A DNA stretch of 64,000 nt from Sorghum bicolor (taxonomy: Eukaryota > Streptophyta > Magnoliopsida > Poales > Poaceae): positions 39,122,751 to 39,186,750 of the forward strand of contig NC_012878.2 of assembly GCF_000003195.3 (NCBI RefSeq), written 5' to 3'. Shown here in pieces: positions 11,086-22,873 of this stretch. Below the pieces are notes generated by a model that was given only the letters and a program-made list of their open reading frames with translations, did no database searches and was not told the origin of the DNA. The position numbers and the translations under genes were made by a program. Position 1 is the stretch's first letter. The number at the start of each line of letters is the position of its first letter.

Positions 11086-12907
11086 TGGTCGTCGAAGAGG
11101 TGCCGAAGAGGTGGCATTTTTTATGCATTTTTCTTGATATTATGTGCAATGAATATGTTTTTGTGCAATTGACTTTTGGATCTTTATGCTTCGTGGGTTA
11201 TATGCTTGATGTTAAGATTTTACACATTCAGAACCATTCTGGTGGCAAGTCCACTGCATGATGTAGTCCACGACCGCGGTGCTAGTATGAAGCAGCGGTG
11301 GCGGTTGGTGGCGTGTAGTTCATAGCGTCGGCGCTAGTGCGAATCAGTGGTGGTGGTCGGTTCGATGGAAGATAGCAAAGGAGCGGCACGATGCGGCCAA
11401 GGATTTTTGCATTTTGTTTGTTGAATTTAGTGTTCTTATGCTTGTGTGCATAAGTTTCTATACACACAATGGAGCACTTCTATGCATTTTTGTATTCTTA
11501 ATGCTTGTGAGCATAAATTTATATACATTATTGGAGCAGGTCTATGTTGTTTTTATGCGACAATAAATTCACTTTTTATTCATCAAATTACTAAATTCTA
11601 TGTAATGCCGGTACGAAAAAGATTTAAGTGTATCTTGATCATTGAATTTATGAATCTGGTCGTCTATCGTTATTTTTTGAAAATTTTAAATTTTTGAGAA
11701 GACGAGATCGTCTTTTATGTTTTACGTGTGCGGTTCTCATGTTCTATGTGTTTCTATACATTGTTTCCTATATTACTTATGCATCCTCTCTAGAAAGCAA
11801 GGTGTGGTTGGACGCGGTCACGATTTTTCAAATTAATAATATGCAGAAGGGAGGGTTTTTACGCGACAATAAAATTATTCTTATTCACCGAACCACTAAT
11901 TTCTATGCAACGTTAGCGCAAAAAACTTTTCTACGCATTTTGACTATTTGATTCTATGCATTTAATCGTCATCACGTGCCATGATTCAAATCCCGGTTGT
12001 GTCAGATGAAATGTCCATCTCGCGGCTTTAGATGGTAACAAAATTAATTTTTATTCATCCAACCACTAACTTCTATGTAACGTTAGCATAAAAAACTTTC
12101 TGTGCATCTTGGCCACTGATTTTATGCATCCAATATTCCATCACATACCATGATTCAAAAGTCAAAGTTTAGAGGATGACGAGATCATCTCCATATTTTT
12201 ACACGTCCAGTCTCTATGTTTTATGAATTGTTCCTATGTTAGTTATACACCCTATAGTGAGGAGCATAATATTGGTGGAGACAATTACGGTTGTTTCGTG
12301 GAATATCTATCTCGCAGAAAAGTTTTTATGCGATAACAAAATTAATTTTTATTCACCCAACAACTAATTTCTATGCAACATTGACGTAAAAACGTTTTAC
12401 GCATCTTGATACTTGATTCTACGCATCCAATCGACCATCACGTGCTATGATTCAAATTTAAAATTTATGAATTTTAATTTTTTTTCAAAAAAATATTCAC
12501 AATGGATCTTGAATCATGCACAAAAATATCAGGAGTTTAATGGTGAAAACCGTTTTTGAATCGAAAGCTTAACAAAAAATGGATGAGATTATAATGGATG
12601 CATACATGACTGCATGTGTCAGCTTGTGTCAGTACGTGTCACGTGCAGTTAGGTGGAACGACTAACGCAGAAAGGTTTCTATGTGGTAACGAATTGATTT
12701 TAATTCATGCAACCACTAGATTTTATACATTGTCGGAATAAAAAACTTTCTGCGCAGTCTGACCTAGGATTTTATGCGTTCGATTGGTTGGGTCCCCAAG
12801 GGGTCCACCACCTGTGCGCATGTCAGCTCCGTAGTGGGTTAGGTGGGATGACTGGCTGGGGCTTCCAATAGCTATTTGTAGCCTTGGGCTCCCAATATAT
12901 ATACCAG

Positions 12908-12910
<3 letters not shown>

Positions 12911-12962
<52 letters not shown>
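12911..12962. repeat. (TA)n(TG)n microsatellite, right border of the A/B/C block
   Basis: About 20 TA units running into about seven TG units. It matches the TA tract at 1909-2031 and marks the other side of the presumed ancestral microsatellite. Confidence 0.95.
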
Positions 12963-12963
<1 letters not shown>

Positions 12964-13786
12964 TTTTTTACTATTTCTATTATAAAGTTTAAAAAGCTAT
13001 AATTTATCTTATAATAATCATGACATCCATAATACAAGTTAATAATGACAATAATATGAAAATATGTTATAAATTCTCTATTGAATTAGTACAGCCTTGA
13101 TAGAGTTTTTCTCTCGTTCTATGTCACAAAAGTATTACTAGTAAATATATATATAGCATTAATTTTTATACTATTTATGTGTTGCTAGAGCTAAATATCA
13201 AATTATTCAGGACTTTCTTTAAGGTTTTATAAAAAAATGATTCTAATATCTTATTAAAGTCACCAAGATGGCAATGAGTTGGATGATGTCAATAACTATG
13301 ATATGATGGAACCTCTTCTGATTTTTCACATGCCAGCTCTCATCGAGAATGGATTTATTTAGATTAGATTGGATAAAATAATGCTCAAGATTTCAGTTTA
13401 CGCCTTTACGGCTTGCTTAGTTAGTCCATTGGCTAATCAAGTTCTAACAAAAATAAATTTTATTTCTAACCAAAACCCCAACAACTTAGTGTGAGAATAT
13501 TTATTTATTATTGAAGGTTTAAGAGTTCAAGTATCAATAATATTGTAATTATTATTTATTTTTTGATTTGATAAGAAAAAAGATACTTAGGGAAAATGGA
13601 AAAGGTATAAACGAAGAAAACCGGTGCCTGTCTCAAATAAGGCCAAGCGGCCAAGCAGTAAAAAAAAGGAAAAAAAAACGAACGTCCATCCAAAAGGTCG
13701 CGAGTGCGGAGTGATAAAAAACCAAATTTGTTCCATCAGGGGCTCAGGGCGAGTGAGAGTGGAGACAGGTGACTGGGCTGACACAA
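12963..13786. other. AT-rich intergenic sequence
   Basis: Low-complexity AT-rich DNA with no coding signal, no terminal repeats and no RNA gene that I can recognise. Confidence 0.5.
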
Positions 13787-13787
13787 C

Positions 13788-13927
13788 CAGGGGCGGAGCT
13801 ATGCCTACAAATAATAAAAAAATATAATAATAAAAGCTATTTTTTATTATATGCATCCATATATTACAAATTTTTACACCCACAAGGTTATATACACTTT
13901 GTTAGTTTTGCTCTAACTCCGCCACTG
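13788..13927. mobile_element. hAT-like MITE (CAGGGGCGGAGC family)
   Basis: The termini CAGGGGCGGAGCTA and, on the other strand, CAGTGGCGGAGTTA form an imperfect inverted repeat around 140 bp of AT-rich, non-coding DNA. Flanking 8-mers GACACAAC and GACACCCT share their first five bases, compatible with a decayed 8-bp hAT target duplication. Confidence 0.65.
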
Positions 13928-14471
13928 GACACCCTACCTATACAGCAAGAAGCTAGGCCTTGTTTAGTTTCTGAACTATTTTGCCAAATTGCAAAATCCC
14001 AAATAAAATGTTCAGCACACCAAAATGCTGACAATAAGTATTTTACTTTTGCTGTTTACTTCACAAAAAAATTTGCAAAACTGCATGTCATGCAGCTGCA
14101 TTAAATATTTCCCATGCAACTCCATGCACATGCAGTTTCCCCTATGCTGTGTGGAGCGCACCGTCGATCTGCGGCGGCCAAGGGAAGGGACGGGAGGGAG
14201 GAGAGCACGGCGGCGGCCGGTGTGCGGTGCGGGTGAGCGAGAATGAGCGGATAGGGTTAGGGTTCGCGCTGCCGCCGCGTATAACACCGAGGACGCGGCG
14301 GGCGTGGATGTTTGGGCTGCCAGCCTGGTTTCGGCCTACGAAATTCTTACCAAAATATTTGGGGCCCGTTTTTTTCAAAAGGTCAAATTGTTACTTTTTT
14401 GGCATTTCGGCCTAAAAATTTTGGATACAAGGCCCTAGTATATGGCTTCCACTCGATGGAAACAAAAATGA
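13928..14471. other. Intergenic, with a solitary GGCCTTGTTTAGTTT MITE end at 13956
   Basis: A GGCCTTGTTTAGTTT terminus at 13956 is followed by sequence unlike the complete copies below, and I cannot find its partner end. Around 14140-14330 there is a GC-rich patch open in several frames on both strands but without recognisable protein content. Confidence 0.4.
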
Positions 14472-14706
14472 GGCCTTGTTTAGTTTTTGAGGGAAAAAAT
14501 TTCGCGACACTGTAGCACTTTCGTTTGTTTGTGGTAATTATTGTCTAACTATAGACTAACTAAGCTCAAAAGATTCGTCTTGTCAATTTCGACCAAATTG
14601 TGCAATTAGTTTTTATTTTCGTCTATATTTAATACTCTATGTATGCGTCTAAATATTCGATGTGATAAGAAATTTTGAAAAATTTTTGAGTGGAAGTAAA
14701 CAAGGC
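14472..14706. mobile_element. MITE with GGCCTTGTTTAGTT terminal repeats, copy 1
   Basis: It begins GGCCTTGTTTAGTTTTTGAG and ends GGAAGTAAACAAGGC, imperfect inverted repeats about 235 bp apart. The interior includes the family hallmarks CACTTTCGTTTGT, GACTAACTAAGCTCAAAAGA and TCGATGTGATAAGAAATTTT. This family is very common next to grass genes. It lies about 700 bp upstream of the PLAC8 gene. Confidence 0.85.
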
Positions 14707-15145
14707 GTGAATGCGGGAGCGAGTGGCCGAGGTAACGAGCCATTAGGTGATTTGGCCGGACAAGAAAAAAAAATATGACAGAAATTTGGGCTCTTAGCCT
14801 CTTAGGTATATAGATAGATAGATGCACGTATCCGTGTAGTAGCAACTTGTTCCAGCAATCAGTTTGATATAGGGGCAATTTCAAACTTGAAGTCAGCCTC
14901 TAGGATCTTGAGGGGACCGCTGGATCCAGTCAAGAAAGACATAAAGGCTTCTAAGTTGTTTTGCATTTCAAGTCAACACTTGGCCCAGTCAATCTTCTTC
15001 TATGGCGTTCTGTTCAGCTGTGAGCACGGTCAATCTGAGTTCGCTGCTGCCCAGCAAAGTAGCGGGAGCTGTGCACCTCAAGTGCGCCACTGACCCAATG
15101 TCCCACGGTGACATTTGTCACTGAATCTCAAAATTCCATACTCCG

Positions 15146-15153
15146 TATATAAT
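15146..15153 (+). promoter_or_regulatory. Candidate TATA box of the PLAC8 gene
   Basis: TATATAAT within CTCCGTATATAATTTGAG, 265 bp upstream of the chosen ATG. With initiation about 30 bp downstream this gives a leader of about 240 bp. The stretch between the MITE (14706) and this box shows no coding signal. Confidence 0.45.
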
Positions 15154-15417
15154 TTGAGAGAGGAGACTTAAACGCTGCTTTTTTTTTTGTGTCCTCCGGC
15201 CAATATTCTAGGTCTTCTTGACGGTTTCTGAATTGCAGTTTTTCAATAAGCAACCGCGGTGCAGCTTTCTTGACCAAGTCTCAGTTTCTTCCATGGTCGT
15301 CTACTCATCTTAGCAAGCTTCCATTGATCTCTCCGGCCTTTGTGGTACAAATCCATCTTTTTTATTTTAGAGTTCGACAAATCCATCTTTTTCCGACACA
15401 CCGTTCTACTACCGGAC

Positions 15418-16950
15418 ATGGAAGCCGTCGATAATTCACGCCATGATCAAGATCACCACGCCGCTGCAGCGTTCAGTGTCGAGCTGGAGGTGGAGCTTGT
15501 CGGAGAGGGCAACAATGGCGCCGCCACCACCCGTACCGTCCCGGAGCAAGAAGATCCCGAGCCAAGAACCGAAGGCCGGCGGCGACCTGCTGGTCGCGCG
15601 CGGCGCCTCGCCCGGAGGCTCCACCCGGCGACCGTCGCGCGCGCGTGCTGGCGCTGGTTGAAGCACCCGGCGCACCTCGCCCTGGTCGCGTGGGCGCTCT
15701 GCGTGGCGGCGTCCGGCACCATGCTAGTGCTCCTCCTCCTGGGATCTCTCAACAGCGCCATCCCTCGGAGGTCAATTCGCAACCGGTGGATCGAGATCAA
15801 CAACCAAGTGCTCAACGCGCTGTTCACGCTCATGAGCATCTACCAGCACCCCGCGCTGTTCCACCACGCGGCCCACCTGCTCCGGTGGCGCCCCGCGGAC
15901 GCCAAGGAGCTCAGGGAGGCCTACTGCCGGAAGAGCGCCGGCGCCGGCGCCAGACGCGGCGACCGGGTTCACATGTCCGTTGTGGTCGCGCTCCTGCACG
16001 CCGCATGCTTCTCGCAGTACGCCATGTGCGGGCTCTACTGGGGGTACTCGCGCAGGGCACGTCCGGATGACGCCCTGACCTCGCTCACCGTGGTCGGCAC
16101 CGTGACGCCGGTGGTCGCCGGCCTGTACATGTACTTCAGCCCTCTAGGGAGGAAACGCGGCGGACGGAGCGTGCGCCAAGACCCCGACGAACGCTCAGCA
16201 GCGTCCTCCGACGTTGAGGTGGCGGTCGGGGCGGAGTGGGCCGGCGGTCTGCTCGACGTCGGCGACGACCCGACGGTGTGCTGGTTCTCGTGCCTCTGCA
16301 CGTTCTGCGTGTTCGGGTGGAACATGGAGCGTCTGGGCTTTGGGAACGCGCACGTGCACACCGCCATGTTCGCGCTGCTCTGCTTCGCTCCGCTGTGGGT
16401 GCTCAGCGCCGCCGCGCTCAACATCCGGGACGACGACGTCGGCTTCGCGGTCGGCGTGACGGGGGTGGTCCTCTGCGCGCTTGGCCTGCTCTACGGCGGG
16501 TTCTGGCGCGCGCGGATGCGGCGGAAGTACGGGCTCCCTTCCACCAACGCGTGCTGCGCCGCCTCGCCGTCGCTCGCGGACTACGGGCAGTGGATGTTCT
16601 GCTGGAGCTGCGCGCTAGCGCAGGAGGTGCGCACCGCCGACATCCTCCTCGACGTCGAGGCCGGAAGCGTTAACCGGCCAGACTCCGACGGCCGGCGAGT
16701 TGATGCTGCTGATGCGCAAGCTCTGCAGCCTTTGCCGAGGGAGAGTGGAGTCAAGTCGTTTCATCAGGGAGGCTCTTCCAATCTTGCAGAGCCGGCGACA
16801 ATTGACACCCACTCTGTTCAGCTGTCGAGTTACAGGACGAGTCGAGGCGACGAGTCGCCATTGCTGCTGCACGATCAGGGGAGTAGGGCTTCTTCGGGAG
16901 AAATGACGCCTCCTGTGCCACCATCGATACCAGAAGGAGAACGTCGATGA
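15418..16950 (+). CDS. PLAC8 / DUF2985 family membrane protein
   Basis: An intronless frame of about 510 residues. The N-terminus (about 1-80) is low-complexity, acidic then strongly basic. It is followed by a hydrophobic segment (about 86-110, LVAWALCVAASG, MLVLLLLGSL), then the DUF2985 core with RNRWIEINNQVLNALFTLMS and YQHPALFHH, and further membrane segments near 186-208 and 222-240. The PLAC8 domain (about 275-410) has VCWFSCLCTFCVFGWNMERL, two hydrophobic stretches, and the closing NACC, FCWSCALAQEVRT cysteine motif. The tail is disordered. I chose the ATG at 15418; the frame is open further upstream but has no earlier ATG. Plant PLAC8 proteins act in membranes, some in organ size control or metal transport, but the role of this subgroup is not established. 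Codon use is GC-rich as in typical grass genes. It is the only clear host gene here. Confidence 0.9.
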   Translation: MEAVDNSRHDQDHHAAAAFSVELEVELVGEGNNGAATTRTVPEQEDPEPRTEGRRRPAGRARRLARRLHPATVARACWRWLKHPAHLALVAWALCVAASGTMLVLLLLGSLNSAIPRRSIRNRWIEINNQVLNALFTLMSIYQHPALFHHAAHLLRWRPADAKELREAYCRKSAGAGARRGDRVHMSVVVALLHAACFSQYAMCGLYWGYSRRARPDDALTSLTVVGTVTPVVAGLYMYFSPLGRKRGGRSVRQDPDERSAASSDVEVAVGAEWAGGLLDVGDDPTVCWFSCLCTFCVFGWNMERLGFGNAHVHTAMFALLCFAPLWVLSAAALNIRDDDVGFAVGVTGVVLCALGLLYGGFWRARMRRKYGLPSTNACCAASPSLADYGQWMFCWSCALAQEVRTADILLDVEAGSVNRPDSDGRRVDAADAQALQPLPRESGVKSFHQGGSSNLAEPATIDTHSVQLSSYRTSRGDESPLLLHDQGSRASSGEMTPPVPPSIPEGERR

Positions 16951-17131
16951 GTTAAGTAATTACAGAATAGTGGCAATACATCGAGCTGCGCTCCAGGAAT
17001 GCCAATATGTGTGTACAGATTGAAGAGTCCGCGTCCCTCTTTTTTTTTTCCGCCATCACTTTTCCTGTCGACTTATTTTATTTCTGTCGGAATTCAGATG
17101 TTTGCTCTAATCCTATGGTTTTAGTCTTTGA
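16951..17131. other. 3' flank of the PLAC8 gene
   Basis: This is the likely 3' untranslated region. No canonical AATAAA is obvious, though CAATACA occurs shortly after the stop. Confidence 0.35.
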
Positions 17132-17366
17132 GGCCTTGTTTAGTTCACCTAAAAATCAAAATGTTTTCAAGATTTCCCGTCACATCGAATCTTGCGGCAC
17201 ATATATAAAGCATTAAATATAGACAAAACAAAAACTACTTACATAGTGTAAATCGGAAGACGAATCTTTTGATCCTAGTTAGTCTATGATTAAATAATAT
17301 TTGTTATAAACAAACGAATGTGCTACAATAGCGAAATGCAAAAAAAATTCACATCTAAACAAGGCC
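17132..17366. mobile_element. MITE with GGCCTTGTTTAGTT terminal repeats, copy 2
   Basis: GGCCTTGTTTAGTTCACC at the left and CATCTAAACAAGGCC at the right form the inverted ends. The interior has CCGTCACATCGAATCTTGCG and GACGAATCTTTTGATCCTAG typical of the family. It is less than 200 bp downstream of the PLAC8 stop, so the gene is bracketed by two members of one MITE family. Confidence 0.9.
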
Positions 17367-17646
17367 TAAATCGATGACTAAAGAGGCACACGATATCCAT
17401 GTTCAGTGAAACAATTGGGCCAAAAAGCACATCTCCGTGTTCGTTGGGAAGCTGTCGTTTGAAGTAAAGCCGGACATTGATCCAAGGCAATGGATCTTCA
17501 ATGGATTATTACAAGTCCCTCTTCGTGAGTTGCTTTCCTATGTGGCCTAACCAGTGTTGGCTAGCGCGCTCAATGTGACCAACCTTTAGGGAAGGTTGGA
17601 GGCAATGTTGGCTAGGACGTTTGAGATTGCGTTTACTAGTAGCTAC
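17367..17646. other. Intergenic spacer
   Basis: I see no feature in these 280 bp. Short plus-strand pieces look vaguely exon-like but carry stops. Confidence 0.35.
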
Positions 17647-17648
17647 TA

Positions 17649-17908
17649 CTCCCTTCGTCCCAAATTATAAGTCATTCTAAAAATCTTGGAAAGTCAAAGT
17701 TTTTTAAATTTGACCAAATTTATATAGTAAAATAATAATATTTTTGGTATCAACCAAGTATCGTTAGATTCTTTGTTAGTTATATTTTCATAGTGTACCT
17801 ATTTTATGACATAAATCTTTATATTTCTCTTTATCTTTTTGGTCAAACTTGAAAATGCTTTGATTCTCTAAGATTTTTGGAACGACTTATAATTTGGAAC
17901 GGAGGGAG
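17649..17908. mobile_element. Stowaway-type (Tc1/Mariner) MITE
   Basis: CTCCCTTCGTCCCAAATTAT at the left and TAATTTGGAACGGAGGGAG at the right are the standard grass Stowaway ends, directly flanked by TA on both sides (17647-17648 and 17909-17910), the TA target duplication. The interior contains AGTCAAAGTTTTTTAAATTT and its near complement. It is 260 bp long. Confidence 0.95.
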
Positions 17909-18447
17909 TACATCCCTTCTCAAAATAATGCAATTCTACCTTTACACTGAGTTAAATCTTAGTATCAACATTTACTTGAAAAAAACATTCCATGTAAGTT
18001 TAGTGACACAATGATATCATAAGTGTAGATATCTTTTTTTAAGCTTGGTTAAACATGAGATTGTTTGGCTTCGGATATAGTATTTTTTAAATGGGGAAAG
18101 TACAAATAATCAAAATAATTTATCATTGTCCACGTCCTCATTGTTCATTTTTTTGACACAATACCTACATAAAATTTGCAACATCTCTGTCTAATTTGTG
18201 TTGAAATTATCAAGTACTCTATAATTTTTCTTATGTATCCCTAACTTTCCAACTCCATGGAGACGTTTGATACTACTAAAGAATCCTATTAGTCCACTAT
18301 TGTGTTTGCTAGAGTAACTTCATTGTTGGTCGTAAGACTATGAGCCCAAAAATGATTGGAATCCTATTGATCCGGCAGCAAAGGCGTCTATCTAAGCTCT
18401 AGCCATGAACTAACAATTATGTGAGGAATATCATTGGTAGGTCAAGG
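17909..18447. other. Intergenic spacer left of LTR element 1
   Basis: AT-rich sequence with no coding or terminal-repeat signal that I can support. It ends with CAAGG, the left half of the target duplication of element 1. Confidence 0.4.
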
Positions 18448-19169
18448 TGTTGACACCGTTTTTGGACAGGTATCTTTGGATACGCGTCAGGAGTTAATGA
18501 GGTATAGATCGGCAGGTGGGGAAATGATGACTAGTCTACAGGAGAGTTGCCGATGAAGGTTGGTGCCGATGGGAAAACAACCGAATATGACCAAGTCTGG
18601 CGATGCACTCGTGCCGATGACTAGTGCTGATGGTTGCCGATGGCTGTGAAAGGCGGTCTGTCGATGCTTATGAAGAAAAGCGCAAGGGTTGCCGATTGAC
18701 TAGTGATGGTGTGCCGATCGGTTGTGGAAGATAATTTCATACTTTCTATAGTTATTAGAGTTGGTTTTGTATACGGATTCTGTTTAAATATGGAGTTCGA
18801 GTTCTAGTCGTGTCTGGTTGTAGCTCTTTGAGACAGGGTATAAATTTAGACCCCGTGGCAATATAATGAGACATCTATCAATCAATCAAGCATAAGTTTT
18901 TACACATATTCTAGCATCTAATTTTCGATGACTTCGTCATATTTTCCTTTTACTACGAGTTCTTAGGAATTCGTCGAGTCAAACTCGGCGTGTTCTCAAG
19001 TTTCGCGTGAGCATCTCTTGACCGTGACATCCGGGCGCATCGCTGTTGTCAGGACTAAAGTGTTCGAGTTACCACCTTTGTCGATTGTAAGGTCAAATCG
19101 GCTGGCACGCCTTAACGTTTAAATCGGGTATTAGCCCTTTGTGTTTGCAGATCAGCTTTTCCATCAACA
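18448..19169 (+). repeat. 5' LTR of element 1
   Basis: 722 bp, TGTTGACACC to CCATCAACA. It contains eight or so GCCGAT/ATCGGC words. A TATAAAT (GGGTATAAATTTAGA, near 18837) is the probable promoter TATA box, about 330 bp before the LTR end. Confidence 0.95.
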
Positions 19170-19176
19170 CATCTTT

Positions 19177-19194
19177 TGGCACGCCCAGTGGGAC
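19177..19194 (+). promoter_or_regulatory. Primer binding site of element 1
   Basis: TGGCACGCCCAGTGGGAC begins seven bases after the LTR end, in the usual PBS position and with the usual TGG start. The same site occurs in element 2 (42267-42284, minus). I did not assign the tRNA. Confidence 0.7.
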
Positions 19195-19217
19195 AGATAT
19201 TCAAGATCAAGATCAAC

Positions 19218-22200
19218 ATGTCAAATACCGATTTCGACTTGGAGAACGTCATCCCTGTGATGGAAGCCAATCTCAGAGATGAGCAGAAGCAAGCTATGGC
19301 AAAAGCCATAGAGGACTACAGCAGCTATGCTTGAAATCCTTCGGTATCAACAGGAGTGGCGAGGTGATCCAAAAGGAAGCATTACCGGCACCTCGGTAAA
19401 TAACTTTTGAAGCCAATCCTGGTAAACTGCAAGAGATGGTTGATAGTGCTGTCAACCATGCTCTGATCAATCAATCTGGTGTACTGTCCAATACACTTTT
19501 CAATGCTGTGGCTAGAACTCTCAAAGAAGGACAAGTACCACCATCTTATGTGGGTCCTGCCTATCATCAGCCAAGGTCATCGGTGGTTACGGCTCCATCG
19601 GCTACTACGGCCGTTGCGGGTGTAGAAGTTACTTCCCCTCCAAGCACGTTAGGGATGACTAATGCGCAATCTACACCGATGACCACTAATCCATCGATAT
19701 CAGACGGGCAAATCAAACTTACTACAGATTTATTGGCATCAGCAATGTCAGGATCTGTTCCTCCCAACTGGTGGGGTTATGGTATGCCCCCACAATTGAT
19801 GGCAAAAGGTCCTGGAACATCTCAAGTGGCTGACGTGATAGGCAAGGCTCCTATGGCATCGGCACCCCCAAACTTGCCGATGACTTAGAATCCCCAGTAT
19901 TCTACAACTACTACCGCAAGACCTTTCACTAGAAATTCTCAAGCACCAACGTTCCAGATGCCTAATGCATCAGCAGATCCTATGCCGACGCAGCAAAGGT
20001 TTATGACACAGCCAGGGTATGTCAATTCAATGATGATTCCCAATTACCAGTCATCGGTAGGACCTACGCCGATGAATGTTAATAATGGATGGACAGGGCA
20101 ATTTGTCTTTCCACAGATGCCTCAGCAGAATCATCAGGTTGTGGGGTTTCAACAGGGACCAGTGCAACCTAGATTTCAGAATCAAGGATTGATCAACCAG
20201 CCGATGAATCTTGGCCAGCAACTTGGTGGTCAGCAGACAATGGTTAATCCAATGTTCCATGGAGATCGTGCACCTCAGAGACACGTGGAAGCTTATCAAC
20301 AGGTGCCAGATCCATAACCACCTCATTGGCAAGATGCCGATGCTTATTGGGCCGATAAGATAGCTGAAGTGATGAGAGACAAATTTAGGATAAAACCCAA
20401 AGTCAATACTTACTCTTATCGGACACCGTATCCTCCTACATATGACTTAATTCGACTTCCAAATCGGTACAAGGTACCGGATTTCACCAAGTTTTCTAGA
20501 TAGGATGATACATCAACTATGGAGCATGTCAACAGGTTCATCATCCAGTGTGGAGAAGCTACTAACAGAGATGAGTTAAGGGTTCGCTTGTTCTCATCAT
20601 CTTTGTCTGGATCGGCCTTTACTTGGTTTATTTCATTACCTCCTAATTTAGTGATCAGTTGGGCCGGTCTAGAGAAACAATTCCATAAATACTTCTTTTC
20701 TAGAGTTCATGAGAAGAAGATTACCGATTTAGTCAGGCTGAAGCAACGCAATGATGAATCGGTTGAGTTTTGTGCAACGATTGCGAGAGGTTAAGAATAA
20801 GTGCTATAGTCTGGTTCTGGACGATCGGCAGCTAGCCGATTTGGCTTTCCAGGGGTTGTTGCCACATATCAGAGACAAGTATGCTTCTCAAGAGTTCGAG
20901 AGTATAAGTCATCTGGTGCAGAGGATTTCTGACCAAGATATTAAACCTTTTGAACCCAAGAGAGCATGGAATAAAAAGGTGTCATTTGTCGATGAGGCAA
21001 CAAGCTCAGATTCTGATGAGGAGCCAGTCATTGGTTTAGCAGAGTGGGTGAAAAATAAGAAGCCGATGTCTTGCCCTTTTGGGTATAAAGAGCCAGAGAA
21101 GTTTGCATTTGATATCACCAAGGCTGATAGGATATTTGACTTTCTACTTCAGGAAGGGCAAATCAAGTTGTCACCCAATCATGTGATTCCATCGGCAGAG
21201 GAATTAAAGAAGATGAAATACTGCAAGTGGCATAATGCAACATCTCACAGCACAAATGAGTGCAAGGTTTTCAGGCAACAGCTACAATCGGCTATAGAAT
21301 CTGGGAGAATTAAATTTGACAGTTCCAAAGCTCAGAAGCCGATGAAGATCGATCAGCATCCTTTCCCTATAAATATGTTGGATGCTAAGGGAAAGACTAA
21401 AGTCTTGACGTCAGAGGCAGCTGAAAGAAGCGCATCGGTGGATCCTCAACATCAGATTACTGCCGATGACGCTAAAAGCAAGGGTCTGATTCAGGAAAGA
21501 ACCAGCTCAGGAAGGCCTCCCCAATCTGGTATTGTGATTACTCATAGAAGGCATCGGGAGACCTGGCAGCAGCGTGAGGATCGGTATAGGCGCCAACAGG
21601 AGGATCATCGTCGGGAAGAAGAAAGACGCCGACAAGAGTGAAATCGACATAAGGATCATTGGAACTGCCCGTTCTTTATCAACTGTTGGGAGCAAACACA
21701 TCAAACTGCCCACTGTTAGAGACTGCCCTGAGTGCAATGGTTATGATTGGTATGATAGACCTAATCGGCAGTATCAAAACGATGATCGGCGATTTAATGG
21801 GCCGATTAGGGGAAGAGCCTCCGTTCATGATCGGCTGGGGGACAGGCTCAGTGTGCATGACAGGCTTGGTGACCGTGTCGGATATTTTCCCAGGAATCAA
21901 GAGGAGCTTGAGGAAATGGCGGATGCACGAGTTCTCGATGAGTTCATATTTTGCAGGGATGCTAATACTTATCGAATGGAATCAAGGGGAAATCGTCACC
22001 AATCGGTAAGGCAGCCGCAGCTTCCTCCATGGTGTCTAGAGGGACTGACTAGGACACAGAAAAGAAGGCTGTAGCGTGAAAGACGGGAAGAGTTGAGTAA
22101 AGGAGAGAATTCTAGTAAGTCTGAAGGTCAGCAGCAGCTAGATCCTAAAGGAAAAGGGCCATCGGCAGATGTTAATATGGTATTTATGTTGCCGATGGAG

Positions 22201-22873
22201 TTTCTTGCGCCGTCCAGTGATGACGAGGAGGTGGATTTTTCCGACCAGATAGCTCAGTTGGCTCTGGATCCAATGACGGCTATCTTTGAAAAGCCTGGCG
22301 ACAATGAAAGGCAGCATCTTAATGCTTTGTTTGTCAAAGGAAGGGGTTGATGGGCAGCCGATGACCAAGATATTAGTCGATGGTGGGGCTACTATCAATA
22401 TTATGCCGTATGCAATATATTGGAAGCTTGGGAAAGGAGATCAAGACTTGACCAAGACCGATATGATGTTGAAGGACTTTGAAGGGAATGTGTCTCCAGT
22501 CAAAGGAGCCATATGTGTCGAATTGACCATCGGCAGCAAAACTTTGCCGACAACTTTCTTTGTCATCAGTGGAAAGGGTGCTTATAATTTACTCTTAGGG
22601 AGAGATTGGATCCATGCTAATTGTTGTATCCCATCTACAATGCACCAATGTTTGGTTCAGTGGGTAGGTGACAAGATTGAGATTGTCCCAGGAGATTCTT
22701 CATATGTCATCGCATCAGCAGAAACAGACACTTATGAGAAGACCAGATGCATCTCAGGGGAAGTTTGGGAGAAAGATTTTCTCAAAGTTGCCGATTATGA
22801 GATTCCACCGATCCAAGCAGTCAGTTCTGACAAAGAGTTTAAATGGATAGGTTCGCCGATGATGGAAAATTAG
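19218..22873 (+). pseudogene. gag-protease region of element 1, broken
   Basis: The frame begins with MSNTDFDLENVIPVMEANL, matching gag of element 2. A Gln/Pro-rich N-terminal part is followed by the capsid-like gag domain (about 20510-20900, STMEHVNRFIIQCGEA, TWFISLPPN), a CKWHNATSHSTNECK knuckle-like motif near 21225, a CPECNGYDWYD motif near 21725, and an aspartic protease (about 22340-22650) with ILVDGGATINIM and LLLGRDWIH. Compared with element 2 there are several stops (for example near 19396, 19886, 20315 and 20501) and indels, including one extra G near 22345 that shifts the frame into the protease. The active-site triplet is DGG rather than the usual DTG or DSG, as in element 2. Confidence 0.85.

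Larger units (their letters stand above)
10333..12905 (+). mobile_element. DNA element C, internally deleted full-length relative of A
   Basis: It starts GGTATACTATTGAGAGC and ends GGGCTCCCAATATATATACC, an imperfect inverted repeat. The first part (10333-11110) matches A at 2032-2825 including the captured kinase fusion; the next part (11115-12415) matches A at 3805-5103. The roughly 975 bp between those blocks in A is absent here, so C is a deletion derivative or A gained DNA. The last 490 bp are unique to C among the plus-oriented copies but occur inverted at the start of B. The flanks are TA repeats on both sides. Confidence 0.75.
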
